A stretch of 64,000 nt of DNA from Enoplolaimus lenunculus (lineage: Eukaryota; Nematoda; Enoplea; Enoplida; Thoracostomopsidae): positions 450,501 through 514,500 of the forward strand of contig JASANG010001402.1 in NCBI GenBank assembly GCA_030248215.1, written 5' to 3'. The position numbers and the translations under genes are program-made. The notes under the pieces were generated by a model. That model had not been told where the DNA came from, did no database searches, and saw nothing but the letters and a program-made list of their open reading frames with translations. Position 1 is the stretch's first letter. Every line of letters starts with the position of its first letter. This document shows, piece by piece, positions 1 through 12,563 of the stretch.

Positions 1-359
1 GCCCGAATTTTCAATAGGGTCGTCCCTTGACCGTCCAATCTAACTTTCGACTGGTTATACGGTTTATAAAATGCTTTATAATTTTCGCAACAGTGTTTGA
101 AACTTAGATTTTTCTTTAAATTCTTTATCAAATACGGATGTTTGTGCAAAATTGCCAAAAATAAATGCTAAAGATTCCATAATATTTTGACTTCATAAGT
201 GAATAGAACATGTTTATTGGCTGCAGTGTACATTCTTCATCCACAGTTTGGGAAATTTTCTGATTTTACACACAACGCAAGCACTGCATTCGGCTTAATA
301 CTTGATCAAAATAGTGACAACAATTGTTTGTTTTTTTGCTTTTTGGATATCAAAAGTTT

Positions 360-560
360 GACCCATGTAAAGATCAGGGGCGGAACGTTTTCTTGTGGGA
401 CTGCAATAGAACAAGTTTAAGCTATACACAATTTTTTGCTTGGCTTAGGTTTAGGCTTTAGGCTTAGGAATATGCTCATTCTTACGCTTAGGTTTACGCT
501 TAAGCTTAGGTTTAGGAATATGCTCATAATACTGTTCCACCCCTGTTGTTTACATTAGCC
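360..560 (+). mobile_element. Family C MITE, TTAGGC core (C1)
   Basis: The ends are GACCCATGTAAAGATCAGGG and the complement-like CCCCTGTTGTTTACATTAGCC. The core has many CTTAGG/TTAGGC-like hexamers. A perfect 8-bp target duplication, AAAAGTTT, lies at 352-359 and 561-568. No coding capacity. Confidence 0.85.
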
Positions 561-858
561 AAAAGTTTGTGTTTTCTAAATTGTTTTCGCCCGCAGTTTG
601 ACAAAATTTTTCAAATTATACCACAAAAGTTAGGTATATGCTTAAACTATAATTATGCTTAAGTTTTACGACGAAACCAGCGAGAATAATTGGTTTAATT
701 CGCCAAATATGGGGACTTTAGCTCTTGTACAGTTTCTTCCGCACGGGGAAAATACAGGTGCCTTGAAGGTTAATTCGAAACTCTGTAAAATATTATTTAT
801 TTTTCTCATACTGCCAGAATTTTTGAGCATAAATCGCTTCAGCTCTCCGTAATACGCC

Positions 859-1046
859 GGGCCAATGTTACCTTTAAGAGCATAACAGTAGATTAAGCGT
901 ATTCCTAAGCCTAAGCCTAAGCGTAAGCGTTGCAAAAATGTGTTCCTTAACCTAAGCCTAAGCAAAAAAAATGTAATCTACAATCTAATCCTACTCTTTT
1001 ATAGGACCACGAGTGACCTGGACGACCCTTAAAATAACATGGGCCA
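859..1046 (-). mobile_element. Family A MITE, TTAGGC core (A1)
   Basis: Inverted ends GGCCAATGTTACCTTTAAG and CTTAAAATAACATGGGCC surround CCTAAG repeats, with the core in reverse orientation. No clean target duplication was found. Confidence 0.75.
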
Positions 1047-3190
1047 TTCGCCCGATAAGATTACCCAATCAGGTATAACCAGCAAACGTGAAGTCTTTGC
1101 TCATTGGTTAATTCTTGAACCGAGACATTGAGTTCGCTTTTCAAAAACCAATCAACGTTTAAGGATTAATTTTTGAACACTAATTGGTGCTTTTAGTCTT
1201 CTCAGATCACACGCTGTCTCTCTAAATACTTCAGCATCTGTCATGCATGCGAGCTAAAGTATAATTATCTTTTCTAAAATGTATTTAGATTTTAGTTTCC
1301 TACAGTAAGTCGTTTCTAAATCCACTATACCCCCTACCTTCGAGTCAGAAGAACGAGCTATTAAAGCTGAGCTTACGAATTTGTATTAATTAGGTTTTAG
1401 GCAAAAATATTTGTTTCAACGCCAGAAAACAATTTTGAGCTATAAAGTTGGTGTAATCTTATTGTTTATGAAAGATGATTATTTGAGTTTATTAAATATC
1501 GCTTTATTACCCGCGGCAAGGTATATAATAAACAATCACACCATGAGATAATGCTCGTTAATAGACAAGAGTATGCAACTGGGCACATTCCGTGTAGAAA
1601 ATAAATTTATGATTTGCGTATAGTTTCCAAAGATGTGACAAAGCGTTAACTGGTATAACGTATATTTTTGATCAATTAAAGGATTTCTTTCAGATATTTA
1701 GCGACTTTTCAATATATATTTATGAACTAATCATCGATTCTACAGAAATTTTAACTCCCGACCCCCCACCCGTCTCTCCCGTATCTAAATACCCTGGTGT
1801 ATCCTAAGAAATTGGTCTATTGGGGGGGTCAAGATGACACTTTACTTACCATAGTTGAAAATAATTTGGTCCTATTTACCTTTGCGAATATCATAAACGT
1901 TGTGTAGTTTCCGACTTAAATTCTAAATACATGAGTTTCGTTTCTATCTGTAATCCCACCGATTTATAAGTTTCTCTTGATGATTAGGCTTAGGCTTAGG
2001 TTTGCATCAAATGTGGCCGCAATTATAACCGGGGAACAACGTTTATGCTATCACTGATATTGGTGGCCCAGGTACAATTGTTTTTGTTACGACTGTTCGG
2101 CTTTACGGATATACAGCCATATACAGCGGAGAATAGAACGCTCTTAGCTTTTTGAATCTGGCTGATAAGACATCTGAGGTTAAGAGAATTGGTGAATGTA
2201 TACAACAGGGCTGTAAAAGTAGTATAAGCGTATTCCTAAGCATAAGCTTAAGAATAAGTAAAACCTAAGCATTAACAAAAAATTAGTCTAAAGCTTTTAG
2301 CTTATTGTATTGCAGTCCCGCAGAAAAACGTTCCACGTATTAATTTTCATGTGCTGGATAATTAATAATATTTTTATTTTTTTCCTGCTGTATGTCAAAC
2401 TGTCTTGCATACTGACACCACCATTTCGCCTAGGCTTTAGTCTCAAGCTTAGGTACAAGAAAAGGTTTTACCTATGCCCTAAAACGACGCTAAGCCTTGA
2501 AAATCTATGCGGTTATACAGCGCCAGATTAAACGGTGGGCCCAGGCACCGGGCCGGCCACCCAAAAAAAGCCTCCCACCGTTACTGAAATCCGACGACAG
2601 GTTTCAAAGGTACACTAGCCATCGAAACCACTATGCGATTTTTGGTGAGTACTGATTGCGTTCTTCGGCCCAGTTATCTACAAGGGTATGCGCAAAATAC
2701 TTTCCCAAACTTTAAGAAAGCTGTTCTAAGAGTTAGAACTGTTCCCCACGGACCTGTCACAATCTTAATCCGATACCAGGGGGTATAAGTGTACAAAAAC
2801 CCGTTTCAATGGATCCCACGAGTGACAACGGTGGCTGCGTCCAAGCCATACTTGACATTTCGAACAAATTTTGCATGAAACTCGCTGGTGTGTACTCAAC
2901 TCTGCTCGTTGCCGTGTCTCTAGTCTTGGTAGTATCATATTTCTGTTCTCAAACGACGGTGTCGCAGCGTAGTAGCAGTTCTTGAACTAAAATGCACGCA
3001 GAGTCAAAATTCTATGCTCTTGTCTTGAATATATCACAGTTTAACTCTGTGTATTCAGTTATTATTTTACGTTGAAATTCGAATCTTAGTTTTGTCTTGA
3101 GTAACTATTTGAAGGGGGTTTGATTTGAACTGACTTTGGGTTGATATATCGGGTAACAATATAACTTAAATGGGTGGTTACAATTATCAC
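1047..3190. other. Non-coding stretch with degraded TTAGGC fragments
   Basis: No exon was recognised. Short TTAGGC fragments lie at about 1985-2005, and a reversed family C end (TGCAGTCCCGCAGAAAAACG) at about 2220-2335. The rest looks unique. Confidence 0.5.
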
Positions 3191-3386
3191 GTGCAATATT
3201 TGGCCGGGACAACTTGCAGCTGCAATTTGCATACCTGACGCGTTTTGCATGCACATACTTACAGCTGCAACATTTGTGTAAGGGTTTTGGCTCAAAAATC
3301 CATGCATAAATGTTACAGCTGCAAGTGGGGTCGGTGAAAACCATAAGTATGCAAGTTGCAGGTCTTCGTCCTGCAAAATATTGCAC
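3191..3386. mobile_element. Foldback element with GTGCAATATTT ends
   Basis: The left end GTGCAATATTTGGCCGGGAC, running on into ACTTGCAGCTGCAA and TTGCATAC, is mirrored by the right end, whose complement reads GTGCAATATTTTGCAGGAC, then ACTTGCATAC. It is a long imperfect inverted repeat. Only one copy was seen here. Confidence 0.55.
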
Positions 3387-3832
3387 TTGCAAATTCCATG
3401 AATATTTGCATTTGTTTGGCATTAGTTAATGATAATTTTTGGAAATTGTTTACGAAATTTTGTTATATTGGCATGGTGTGGTCGATTTGAACTATTCTTA
3501 ACGTTATTACGTTAATTATTGTTTGTATTTGATAAATCATTTGCAAATAAAGGCCAGGTCGCCCTCAAAAAAATAACATTAAAAATGACCTCCATGCAAG
3601 GCAAGTTAACTATGGCAAAATATTAGACACAAACCCAGGTCGAAGTTGTCGTTTAATTCATCCAAATCGTTCGATTCAACTCAACCATGGGAACAAGTGT
3701 GACAGACTCGTGTAAAGTTTGTCTGTCTTGATTATTTATATGTGTATAACTTGTGAAAACTCGTACATTTTTCAATATATCAATCATAATTGGAAATAGT
3801 ACTTTCAGAGTTATATACATATACACATATTA

Positions 3833-4016
3833 CGCCCATATTACTGTTAGGGGTGTCCAGGTTTCTGGTGGTGGTTCGTAAAAAAGTAGATTTAAATTCT
3901 AGATTACACTTTTTGGCTTATTCTTAGGCTTAAAGTTAGGCTTAGCGCTTTGACTTAGGTTTAGTCTTAGGAATACGCTTAATCTACTGGTACGCCCCTA
4001 AAAGTAACAGTGGTCG
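3833..4016 (+). mobile_element. Family A MITE (A2), diverged
   Basis: The ends are GCCCATATTACTGTTAGGGG and CGCCCCTAAAAGTAACAGTGG. The core has CTTAGG repeats and the typical GGAATACGCTTAATCTACTG block. CATATAC-rich flanks on both sides hide any target duplication. Confidence 0.7.
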
Positions 4017-4243
4017 ACATATACATATACGGACATCGAGAATAAAATAATGGATTATGTACGTTATTTAAGTAGTATTTTGGTCAATGAGTTCAAACCA
4101 GCCAAAATTGTGCTTTTTTGAGCCAATTTTTTCCACAACCTTGTCACGCGACATTTTGCAGGTGTAAAACGTGTGGATGTTGAAATGTGTTGTATTTTTA
4201 CGTATCGTCCACTTATGGTTAACTTAATATACCGATGTGTATG

Positions 4244-4380
4244 CCAGGCCCGTAGTCTGACCATGAGGCCTAAAAAATTTCAGGAGGAGCATACAAAGGT
4301 TTTCATTGACTTAACAAGCAAGATTGAAAATTTACTTAGAGGGGGCCACAATTGTTCCAGGGAGGGCTGAGCCGGCCGTG
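4244..4380 (-). mobile_element. Family H fragment (GTAGCC-ended)
   Basis: It shares GGCCCGTAG, the CATACAAAGGTTT-CATTGAC block and the Pro-strand GGGCTGAGCC end with the copies at 9152 and 9623. It is truncated. Confidence 0.5.
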
Positions 4381-4941
4381 GAACGATCGAGGTACGGCTC
4401 TGCTGCATATCCCCGTTGTATACGCATCTTTCCATTACTAGCACCACCACATCATCCATTGGTCCTTGTTCCTAACCGGTCGTATCCACTGGATCATTGC
4501 CGGATAGACGCCAAACGCAGTCTTAATACTAAATCTTGATGCAAAATTTTGATTCTTATCACAATCAGGGTAGCCAGAACTGTGTGGGTCCATGTGGGTT
4601 CACGCCAGCAAAAGGGACCTTCGCTTCTCAACTATTGAGTTATGTGAAGGGAAAAGTGAATTTCGTCTGATCACCAAATAAATTTTCTTCTAAAAACTTC
4701 GGTTTTCGCAAGCTTTTTCACTGAAAGCATATAACAACACCCGTTTGTTGTTGCTTTTACAAGTTATACAATCGCGTTCCAACTGATTTCAGGTGGTGCA
4801 CGCAGTTGAGAATACGAGTCCTATCGGCTTTGTTCCGAGCAACTAAGCCTAAGAACAAATATGCAAAAATTTGCACCGGAGCCTGTTGTCTTTCCAGGGG
4901 GGGCTAACAAGTTTCTCGCTATATTTTTGAATACGCGATGG

Positions 4942-5155
4942 CACTGCAAAAAATGGGGAGTCAGATATCACTCTGTCCAAAATAGGCTCTACTTGACTAC
5001 ACAAACAGAGCCAAATTCAACTCCGCCATTGAGTCAAACGTGCGACTCAATGAGTCGAATTTGACTGTGGCAAAGTCGTATTTGACACAGTTTGTGTAGT
5101 TCCGTAGAGCCTATTTCGAAGAGACTCAATTTGACTCATCATTTTTTGCACTGTG
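4942..5155. mobile_element. Family D palindromic MITE (D1)
   Basis: Long near-palindrome: CACTGCAAAAAATGGGGAGT at the left, its complement ATTTTTTGCACTGTG at the right, with GAGTCAAA/TTTGACTC units and TTTGTGTAGT between. Family members elsewhere are flanked by TA. Confidence 0.75.
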
Positions 5156-5396
5156 TATAGTTAAAATTATTTCAATTTAATCATTAGGCACGAAACTCAA
5201 AACAGCGATAGGTTTAGCTGTCTATTGCTGCACCCGCTGGTTGGTTACTTGCCTGAATTGGTGTTTTATTTGAGTTTTTAAATTCAACCAGGTTGAATCC
5301 TAATTACTATTGACAGTTTAAAAAACAATCAATATCAAGCATGTGCTTAACAGTTAACTCTCTTGATATCGACAACAGAAACTGCATAGATTGTTC

Positions 5397-5544
5397 GACC
5401 CATGCGTAGAACAGGGCCGGATCGCTTTCCGGAGGGGCTATAATAGAGTCGGTTTAAGCTTTAGACTATGTTTTTGCTTAGGCTTAGGCTTAGGCTTAGG
5501 AATATGCTTATACTACTGTTCCGGTCCTGTTCTATACATGGGCC
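5397..5544 (+). mobile_element. Family B MITE, TTAGGC core (B1)
   Basis: The ends are GACCCATGCGTAGAACAGGG and CCTGTTCTATACATGGGCC around four CTTAGG hexamers. An 8-bp flank pair, GATTGTTC/GATGGTTC, has one mismatch. Confidence 0.85.
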
Positions 5545-5759
5545 GATGGTTCTATACGTTGGTGCTAATTTTGTGTCTTATATACCATATTTTGGTGTAC
5601 TAAAACCAGTTCAAATAGTCGAGTTGAGTTACGGACACTGTTTCGTAGGTTAAGATTTAAAAATTAATTTCAATTTTGTGCGAATATCCATTTTTTATCA
5701 CAAACAAATTATGGATAATAAATCCCAAAACACTTTAATCCTGAGTTTCAAAATGAATT

Positions 5760-6085
5760 TTCTCATAAATAATTTTGAAGGGACCGAATAATTTGGAAGG
5801 GGGCTACAATTGCAATTCATGATAGTTTAGTTTTCGACCGAGTCTATTCGGGGGGGGCACCAGCCAAAGTTGAGTGGGCACGGCCCTCCAATTCCCACCC
5901 GTAGGGACACTCCTGCATCATACGGTAAATACCGAAAACGTTTTCTAAAGGCGTCCACGCTAACGTTAAACTTTTCTGGGACCCATAAATTTTAAGACGA
6001 CACTCAACTGTGTAACCCAGGGTGAATGGTATCGTGCAGAACCGGGGTGAGGGGTGACATTTTTTAGTTGACAACACCATCCTGT
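5760..6085. repeat. Dispersed repeat family L, copy 1
   Basis: It contains ACCGAGTCTATTCGGGGGGG, then GCACCAGCCAAAGTTG, and a CC-rich block, also seen at about 25020-25200 and 38595-38700. Only the core (5830-5915) is well matched; the outer borders are guesses. Confidence 0.5.
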
Positions 6086-6345
6086 GGCCCCCGTGAAACA
6101 GTTCGTGTAAAGTACGGGGTTGGTTTTGATTTTAAAAATTAATTTAAGTTTTAAAATATGGTATTAACAGCTTAATTTAGAATTGCATAATTTGAGTATT
6201 AACCATTCATTATATAATAACGACGTGGTTAATCCATCACTTCATTTTTGACACTTTTACATCAAAATACCACCACCACTATTGCCACAGTGTTGTCAGA
6301 CGAGCGTTTTTACTCCGTTACCCATGGTACAACATGTTGAAATGC

Positions 6346-6349
6346 TACA

Positions 6350-6384
<35 letters not shown>

Positions 6385-6475
6385 TAATAATAATAACAAT
6401 AATAATAATAATAATAAAAATAACAATAATAATAATAATAATAACAATAATAACAATAATAATAATAATAATAAT
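6346..6475. repeat. ATA/ATC trinucleotide microsatellite
   Basis: About 130 bp of ATA units with occasional ACA interruptions. The open frame through it (poly-Ile) is an artefact of the repeat. Confidence 0.95.
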
Positions 6476-6544
6476 TTAAGATAAGTAATACTTACATTAA
6501 CTAAAAATATTACGAACTAATATATGATATTATATAATTATATA

Positions 6545-6800
6545 TAAACAAAAATATTAATAGTAATTATTATTATAATTGTTATTATTATTATTAGTGT
6601 TAGTATTAGTAGTATTATTGTAGTAACAATGATATGTAAATAAATGAATAACAAAAATAGTAGTAATAATTAAAGTAAAATCAATTATGACAACAATAAT
6701 AATAACAATGATAAAAATAATCATAATAAATATTATGACAATAATAATACTAATCATAATGACGACAACAACAATAATAATATATAATAATAAAAATAAC
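6545..6800. repeat. Degenerate AAT-rich trinucleotide tract
   Basis: About 250 bp of decayed AAT/ATT units next to the microsatellite, interrupted by unique bases. Confidence 0.7.
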
Positions 6801-7149
6801 ACATTAATCGCAACAGAAGTGTGCAATAATTGCATAACAAATCGACACCAAACGTGTTGATTTGCAGTGCAATTTTTTAAGACAAATTATATTAAAAAAA
6901 TTTTTGCAATTTTTTGCAATTCAACATTTTGTGGATTTAAATTTTAAATAGCGAGTTTGCCTGTCTGAGTTCAAGGTCTCGCGTTTGGTGAGTACGAGTG
7001 ATGGGCAAAAGTCAGTTTAAGGTATTTGGCAGTACACAATGGGATCGTTTGACGCTTTTTAGAATTTTACACCTTGCAGTTCGGATAATTGATTACCTAC
7101 GAGAAAACAATTGTGTTGTTGAGAAACGCTGTTGGGAATGCTACAAGTG

Positions 7150-7354
7150 TACAATGTCAAAAAATGGTGAGTCAAATTGGCTCTCTTCGAAATAGGCATT
7201 GTCTGACTACACAAACTAAGTCAAAATTAGACACCGTATGAGTCAAATTCGACTCAATTTGACTGTGGCGGAGTCGGATTTTGACTCATTTTGTGTAGTC
7301 AGCAAAAACCTATTTCGGAGAGAGTCAATTTGACTCACCATTTTTTGCAGTGTA
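7150..7354. mobile_element. Family D palindromic MITE (D2)
   Basis: Left end TACAATGTCAAAAAATGG, right end CCATTTTTTGCAGTGTA, with GAGTCAAATT units, AAATAGGC and ACTACACAAAC inside. Flanking TA is present on both sides. Confidence 0.8.
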
Positions 7355-8320
7355 GAATCTTTAGGAAAGTATTTTGGAATATTTTTTATGTTTCAACATT
7401 TGAATATATCTATGTATATACTGGTCAACGTGATTGCAAATTTGCAACCCTAAAATATTCTTCATTAAACTTTTTAAGAATGTATTCTAATATGTTTCTG
7501 TCAAGATTGTTAGTTCGCAGAAAAATAAAAACCAACAAAACGCGCTACATTTGCGTAAAGTTACTACTTGAAACATTTTGCATTTATCTAACGATTTTCA
7601 ATGATAACTTAGTTTCCTGAGGCAATACGGTATTTTTCTGAATAAACCACCTCGTTTTTGATATAAGCAGCCGAAATATGTTTACCAGTCTGGTCTTATA
7701 TTCTCTCAACTGTGCATTGCACCAGTGTAACCAAATTAGCGATAGGATATGGAAATTTAGGATCAATTATGCCACTCCTGACTAATAAATTTAAATGCGA
7801 GTGACCCCAGTTGCCGTCGAGTGAAACTTAAAAATATTGTGCTAAATTGCCGACAGGGTGTATATACCATAATTTTTTCGTATTTCAGTTTTAATAATAA
7901 TAATAATAATGATTCCAGAGTACTATTTAAGTACTCAAACATTAAACCTTCACATTGTTTTAATAACTCTGGTAGTAATTATATTTGCGTCATGCTCAAC
8001 CGCACGTGGACCAACAAGTGGAGGTACGTGTCGTAATTTGTGCATGTGTATAGCATCTATTACCAGTTAGCAATGTAATGTTTGAAGCTTTCGAACGACC
8101 AAATACTGATAATTAAAGTTTTATTTGGTCCATCTCAAATAGACGCATGCAAATTTGACAAATTTCACGTTCCTAAATGTTTGTTTCAAAACCTATTTCT
8201 TAGCGATAACAATAGGCTACATACATATTAGAAAATAACAGACAACCTTGTGAGGTATATTATTGTTTTTCAGTCCAAGTAGAACGGTACGCTTTGACAA
8301 ATATTCTTTTTAGAAACCTT
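7355..8320. other. Non-coding stretch, nothing recognised
   Basis: AT-rich, with a short AAT run near 7893. No exon or repeat family was recognised. Confidence 0.4.
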
Positions 8321-8505
8321 GGCCAATGTATAGAACAGGGCCGGATCGTTTTCCGGCGGGGCTGTAATAGGGTCAGTTTAAGCTTTTAGACTAACTATGT
8401 TGCTTAGGTTAAGGCCAGGCTTTGGCTTAGACTTAGGCTTTGTCTTTGGCTTAGGCTTAGGAATATGCTTATGCTACTGTTCCAGCCCTGTTCTAGACAT
8501 GGGCT
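8321..8505 (+). mobile_element. Family B MITE, TTAGGC core (B2)
   Basis: The ends are GGCCAATGTATAGAACAGGG and CCCTGTTCTAGACATGGGCT. The core is expanded with CTTAGG/CTTTGG variants. The flanks resemble each other only weakly (GAAACCTT/GAAAATTT). Confidence 0.8.
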
Positions 8506-8585
8506 GAAAATTTTAACTGCATATTCTGAGTAAACAAAGCTTATTGCTCATAAACTGTCAGATGCGTGCTGTGCTATATTCAGCT

Positions 8586-8836
8586 GCACTGTAAATTCCA
8601 GTGAGTTGATTTTAATTCAGAATGAGTTGAATCGCTCAGTCTGAGTTAGGACTATCAGAACTCAGAATTGTGAGTTGATTCAACTGAATCTGAGTTAATT
8701 GATCATATCATCCAGAGTCAACCCAATTCGGACTCAGAATTAACTCAACTCAGAGTGAGTTAAAGTTTTCTGTTATTAACTCAGAAATAACTAACTAAGT
8801 CTGAGTTGAATAATTAACTAAGCGGAGTTTACAGTG
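8586..8836. mobile_element. Family E palindromic MITE (E1)
   Basis: The ends are CACTGTAAATTCCAGTGAGT and GGAGTTTACAGTG, with repeated GAGTTGA/TCAACTC units throughout. A near-palindrome that would fold into one long hairpin. Confidence 0.75.
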
Positions 8837-9151
8837 TGGCGCGTCGCCACATGATCGGATCATTAAAGTTTTCACTCTTGCACAGTATACTCTCACATTT
8901 ATACGCTTGTTTAAGCCTATACCTAAACCTAAGGCATTTGATTATGTTTTGCCTAATCCTTTTACTAAGGCTACGGTAAAGCAGAAAGCAGACATTCTCA
9001 TTGAAATATATATACCTCACTGCGATTGGCTTAAAAATAGTACGGTGCTTAAATTTTCTGAACACACGAAAAACTTCTTGGACCCCATCGAGTGTACATT
9101 TTTTCATTGGCGAAGTAGTACCACCAATCATATTTCGCCACGTATTCGGGC

Positions 9152-9300
9152 CCGTAGCCAGGAGGCGGCCAGGGGGAGGCTCGGCCAAATGGAAACATTT
9201 TGCCCACTCTAGAATATTTTCAACCTTGCTTGTAAGTCAACGAAAACTCCTTTATGCCCATCTGAAAATTTTTTAGTCCCATTAGCAAGGTGAGCTGGCT
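9152..9300 (+). mobile_element. Family H element, GTAGCCAG ends
   Basis: Begins GGGCCCGTAGCCAGGAGGC and ends AAGGTGAGCTGGCTACG, so CGTAGCCAG and CTGGCTACG are inverted ends. The inside has TTCAACCTTGCTTGTAAGTC, shared with the copies at 22457 and 28820. Confidence 0.6.
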
Positions 9301-9622
9301 ACGAACCTGTACGAATTTTGTAAACATTTTCAAATTTTCAAAGCATTCTATTCGGTTAAGAATGTTAGGCAACATTACCTTAGATTAGCTCGTCGTTAGC
9401 TTAGAGTCGGTTCGCTAAGTAAACAATTTTCCGCTTCAGTTGACCGAAGGATTAAATGTCGCGTTCAATTTGAACACAATGAATTGAATTTTAATTGCAA
9501 AATATTGCAGGTTTCGTCGTGCGTGCGACTGCAGTCTATCGCTACCTCATACGCACGTGCTAATTGCAGGCTTAATTTACATATTCGGATAACAATGCAA
9601 ATATAAGCTAGGTTGCACAGGC

Positions 9623-9782
9623 TCGTAGCCAGCTTACTTTACTAGCGAGGGGTTAAAAATGTTATAGGATGGGCATACAAAGGTTTCGTTGACGTTACAA
9701 GCAATGTTGAAAATTTGGGCCAATACTTTTTCAAAGGAGACTCAGCCCCACTCCAGGCCCAGCCATGGCTACGGGCCCGAGG
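9623..9782 (-). mobile_element. Family H element, reverse copy
   Basis: GGCTCGTAGCCAGC at the left and CCATGGCTACGGGCC at the right. The inside is in reverse orientation relative to the 9152 copy (ACAAGCAATGTTGAAAAT). Confidence 0.55.
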
Positions 9783-10090
9783 TTGCATCGCTGACAAGGC
9801 CACGCGACACGGAATTCAGCCTAAAAGCGTTTAGTTGTATGCGCTGTTTCAAACAAACTTTGTCCATTGCGATTTTTGGTTTAAACCACCTGTTCATTCT
9901 GACTGTGGACTTTGAATATTACTTTGAATAACAAATCCTTCCCATCGGCGCACCGCAACTTTATCACCTTATCCCAGGGACGTAAATAGGGATCTTGTTT
10001 AATGGACCCCCACAAGTTGAGCGATTTGCGATTTTGTGAAACCGCATTTTGATGATTCAAATTGCGGCGGAAACTATTTCTAAAAGGTGG

Positions 10091-10307
10091 TACACTGCAC
10101 AAGAATGGTGAGTCAATTTGACTCTGTCCGAAATAGGCTTTTCGGTACTGCACAAATTGAGTCAAAATTCGACTCCACCAGAGTCACTTTCGACTCGTTG
10201 AGTTGCGCGTTTGATTCTGGCACAGTTGAATTTTTACCTCAGTTTGTGTAGTCCTGAAACGCCTATTTCGGACAGAGTCTATTTGACTCACTAGTTTTTG
10301 CAGTGTA
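10091..10307. mobile_element. Family D palindromic MITE (D3)
   Basis: TACACTGCACAAGAATGGTG at the left and GTTTTTGCAGTGTA at the right, with GAGTCAAATT/AATTTGACTC arms and TA flanks. Confidence 0.8.
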
Positions 10308-11097
10308 GAATTTTTGGACAGTGACAAAGCAGTCTCCTAACCCCCTTTCAGCAATTTCAATGCTCGATACAATATATCCCTTCCTACAAATTCTGAAGAT
10401 ACGATGAACGGACAATTTTAATACTCAGGCAATAGAATAAATACGCCTAAAATGTTCAATGTTGAAACCAATTTTTCGGATACTTTTAAACATTTACGTT
10501 ATACCCACGAGTCTTGGCTACGGCGCTGTCGCTAATGGCACCCTTGGACAGTTGAGTTGAACAATTCTTTCAACCTGTCAAAATCGATCATAATTATACA
10601 CGCCAGTGAAAATTCTATATTCAGTTCAAACAACGCAGCTTTATCCTATATGTTATTTTGATAGTTGATTTAAGAACAAAAGCTTAAAAGTGACACAGAG
10701 CTCAGGTTTAGGCTTATGTCTGTACCCTGGTACGTGTAATTTGACAGCCTTTGGTTTGAGTTTCAAGCACAAACTGGACCGATAAATTGTTGCAACCAAA
10801 GGAATAGGGGGTGAAACTCATACAGGACGATTTAGATTTTTTAGTATATATATTTTTTGCTAAAAAAGACAGATAAAAATATCACACGAACCTCCATATT
10901 TTTGTCTGTTATTAGTGTTGTCAATAATTTAGACAGGGCTTGAGTATCTTTATTTGGGCATAATATAGTCATAGCTGTCATTTGTATACAACTGGTGACA
11001 GTTTTAGGCTCGGAAAATCAAAATCGGTTCAGCAAACTTCAGGCAAACGTCAAAAACTAAGCCAACGATTCTGGTTAGGTTTCCCACCGCCATTGAC

Positions 11098-11275
11098 CAA
11101 TGTCACTTTAAAGGGCGTAACAGTAGACTAAGCGTATTCCTAAGCCTAAGCCTAAGCCTAAGCGTTGCAAAAATGAATTCCTAAGCCTAAGCCTAAGCAA
11201 CAAAATGTAATCTAAAATCTAGACCTACTATTTTATAGACCCACCAGAAACCAGGACGCCCCTTAAAGTAACATG
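11098..11275 (-). mobile_element. Family A MITE (A3)
   Basis: Reverse copy: GACCAATGTCACTTTAAAGG to CCCCTTAAAGTAACATGGGC, with CCTAAG arrays. The flanks CCGCCATT match on both sides, consistent with an 8-bp target duplication. Confidence 0.8.
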
Positions 11276-12555
11276 GGCACCGCCATTGATGCAAAGTAAC
11301 CCAGTCATTCATGGTAGAACAGACCAGAAGACGTATTGATGTTGACAACGACCATTTTCTGGACATACAATTCTTTTTAATACAAACCTTTTCTGATTAG
11401 TAGCTGCGAAGATGTTTGTGTAACTGTAAAACACAAGCTCAAATATGCAAAAATTTTCAAAATTCAACCATTTATGGGCAAACGCTTGCTAGCGATGTGG
11501 GATAACAGAAACGACCTTGGGATTCCAGTTTCAGATTGTAGAATCGCCGCGTCTATTTGATATATAAGTCTCGCCAAAAAGTTAGGTGTATCCGTAATTA
11601 TACTCGAATTAAAAGGTTAAATTCACAAACTATAGTTTAAAAAATTTAAGCTGGGGCTGAGTTCGACTACTCTACACTGTACCTTAATGCACAGATGGGG
11701 CGTGAACTTGTTTCAGGGGACGTATATTAGGCAGGTACACACCGAAGGGATATATCTCTCCCCCAAAGTTTTTGAAAAACGATGATTATAGTTACGTTTA
11801 CAGGTTTAGAATACCCTTCAGGATTCTTGAATACAAATGGATCGCTATATCATCTTAAAAGCACTTCCTGGCTACGACCGTGACTAGTTCACCTGTTGCG
11901 GTGGCCCCACTTAACTGGCCAATTACGGACCGGTACAGAGTGGACCGGCAGTATGGCCTACCGTGCGAATACCCCGTGGGCTATTGTTGGAATGTGGTCC
12001 ACTCAACGAAATTAAGAAAAAAATCACTATTTTACTAAATAGGCACCGGTAGAGCGGCGTATTTCTTAATGCAATGCGTCGATTCGTGGTGCCAGTCATA
12101 CCTTAGGACTGTGTACAGAACAAATTAGGCTTTCTAAATAACACCAATTCTAGGTTCATTGTTTCGGTTTCGTTGTTAAACCTCACACAGTGTGAGGGCC
12201 ATTATGCGTGTGATAAGATGCCTGCAGGGAATTGTAGATTATTATTTGTGCGTTGAATAGAATAATTATAATTTGCATATTCATTATTATTGCAGTTTGA
12301 GGCTAAAATTGCATCTACAGTAATGCCACATTCCTGTAGAGACTCACATTGCGAGCGTTGCAGACGAACCTTAAGTCTCTGAGTAGAAGAGTGAAGACTT
12401 CGCTTGTATAATTCATCGGTTAAGCTTTGTTTTGCGAAGGAAACATGAAATTTTTTGAATTTTAAAGTCTTCGAAAGGTTTCGCTAGCTAAATTTCAGCT
12501 AAAAATGGTGTTAGGCTGTTTTTAATAACCACGGGCACAGGGGCTGTTTCTGTTA
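11276..12555. other. Non-coding stretch, nothing recognised
   Basis: No open frame of note, no repeat family seen, no tRNA. Confidence 0.4.
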
Positions 12556-12563
12556 TCGGGTTT

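Noticed and set aside
6282-6479. Poly-Ile open frame
   Set aside because: It is the translation of an ATA microsatellite.
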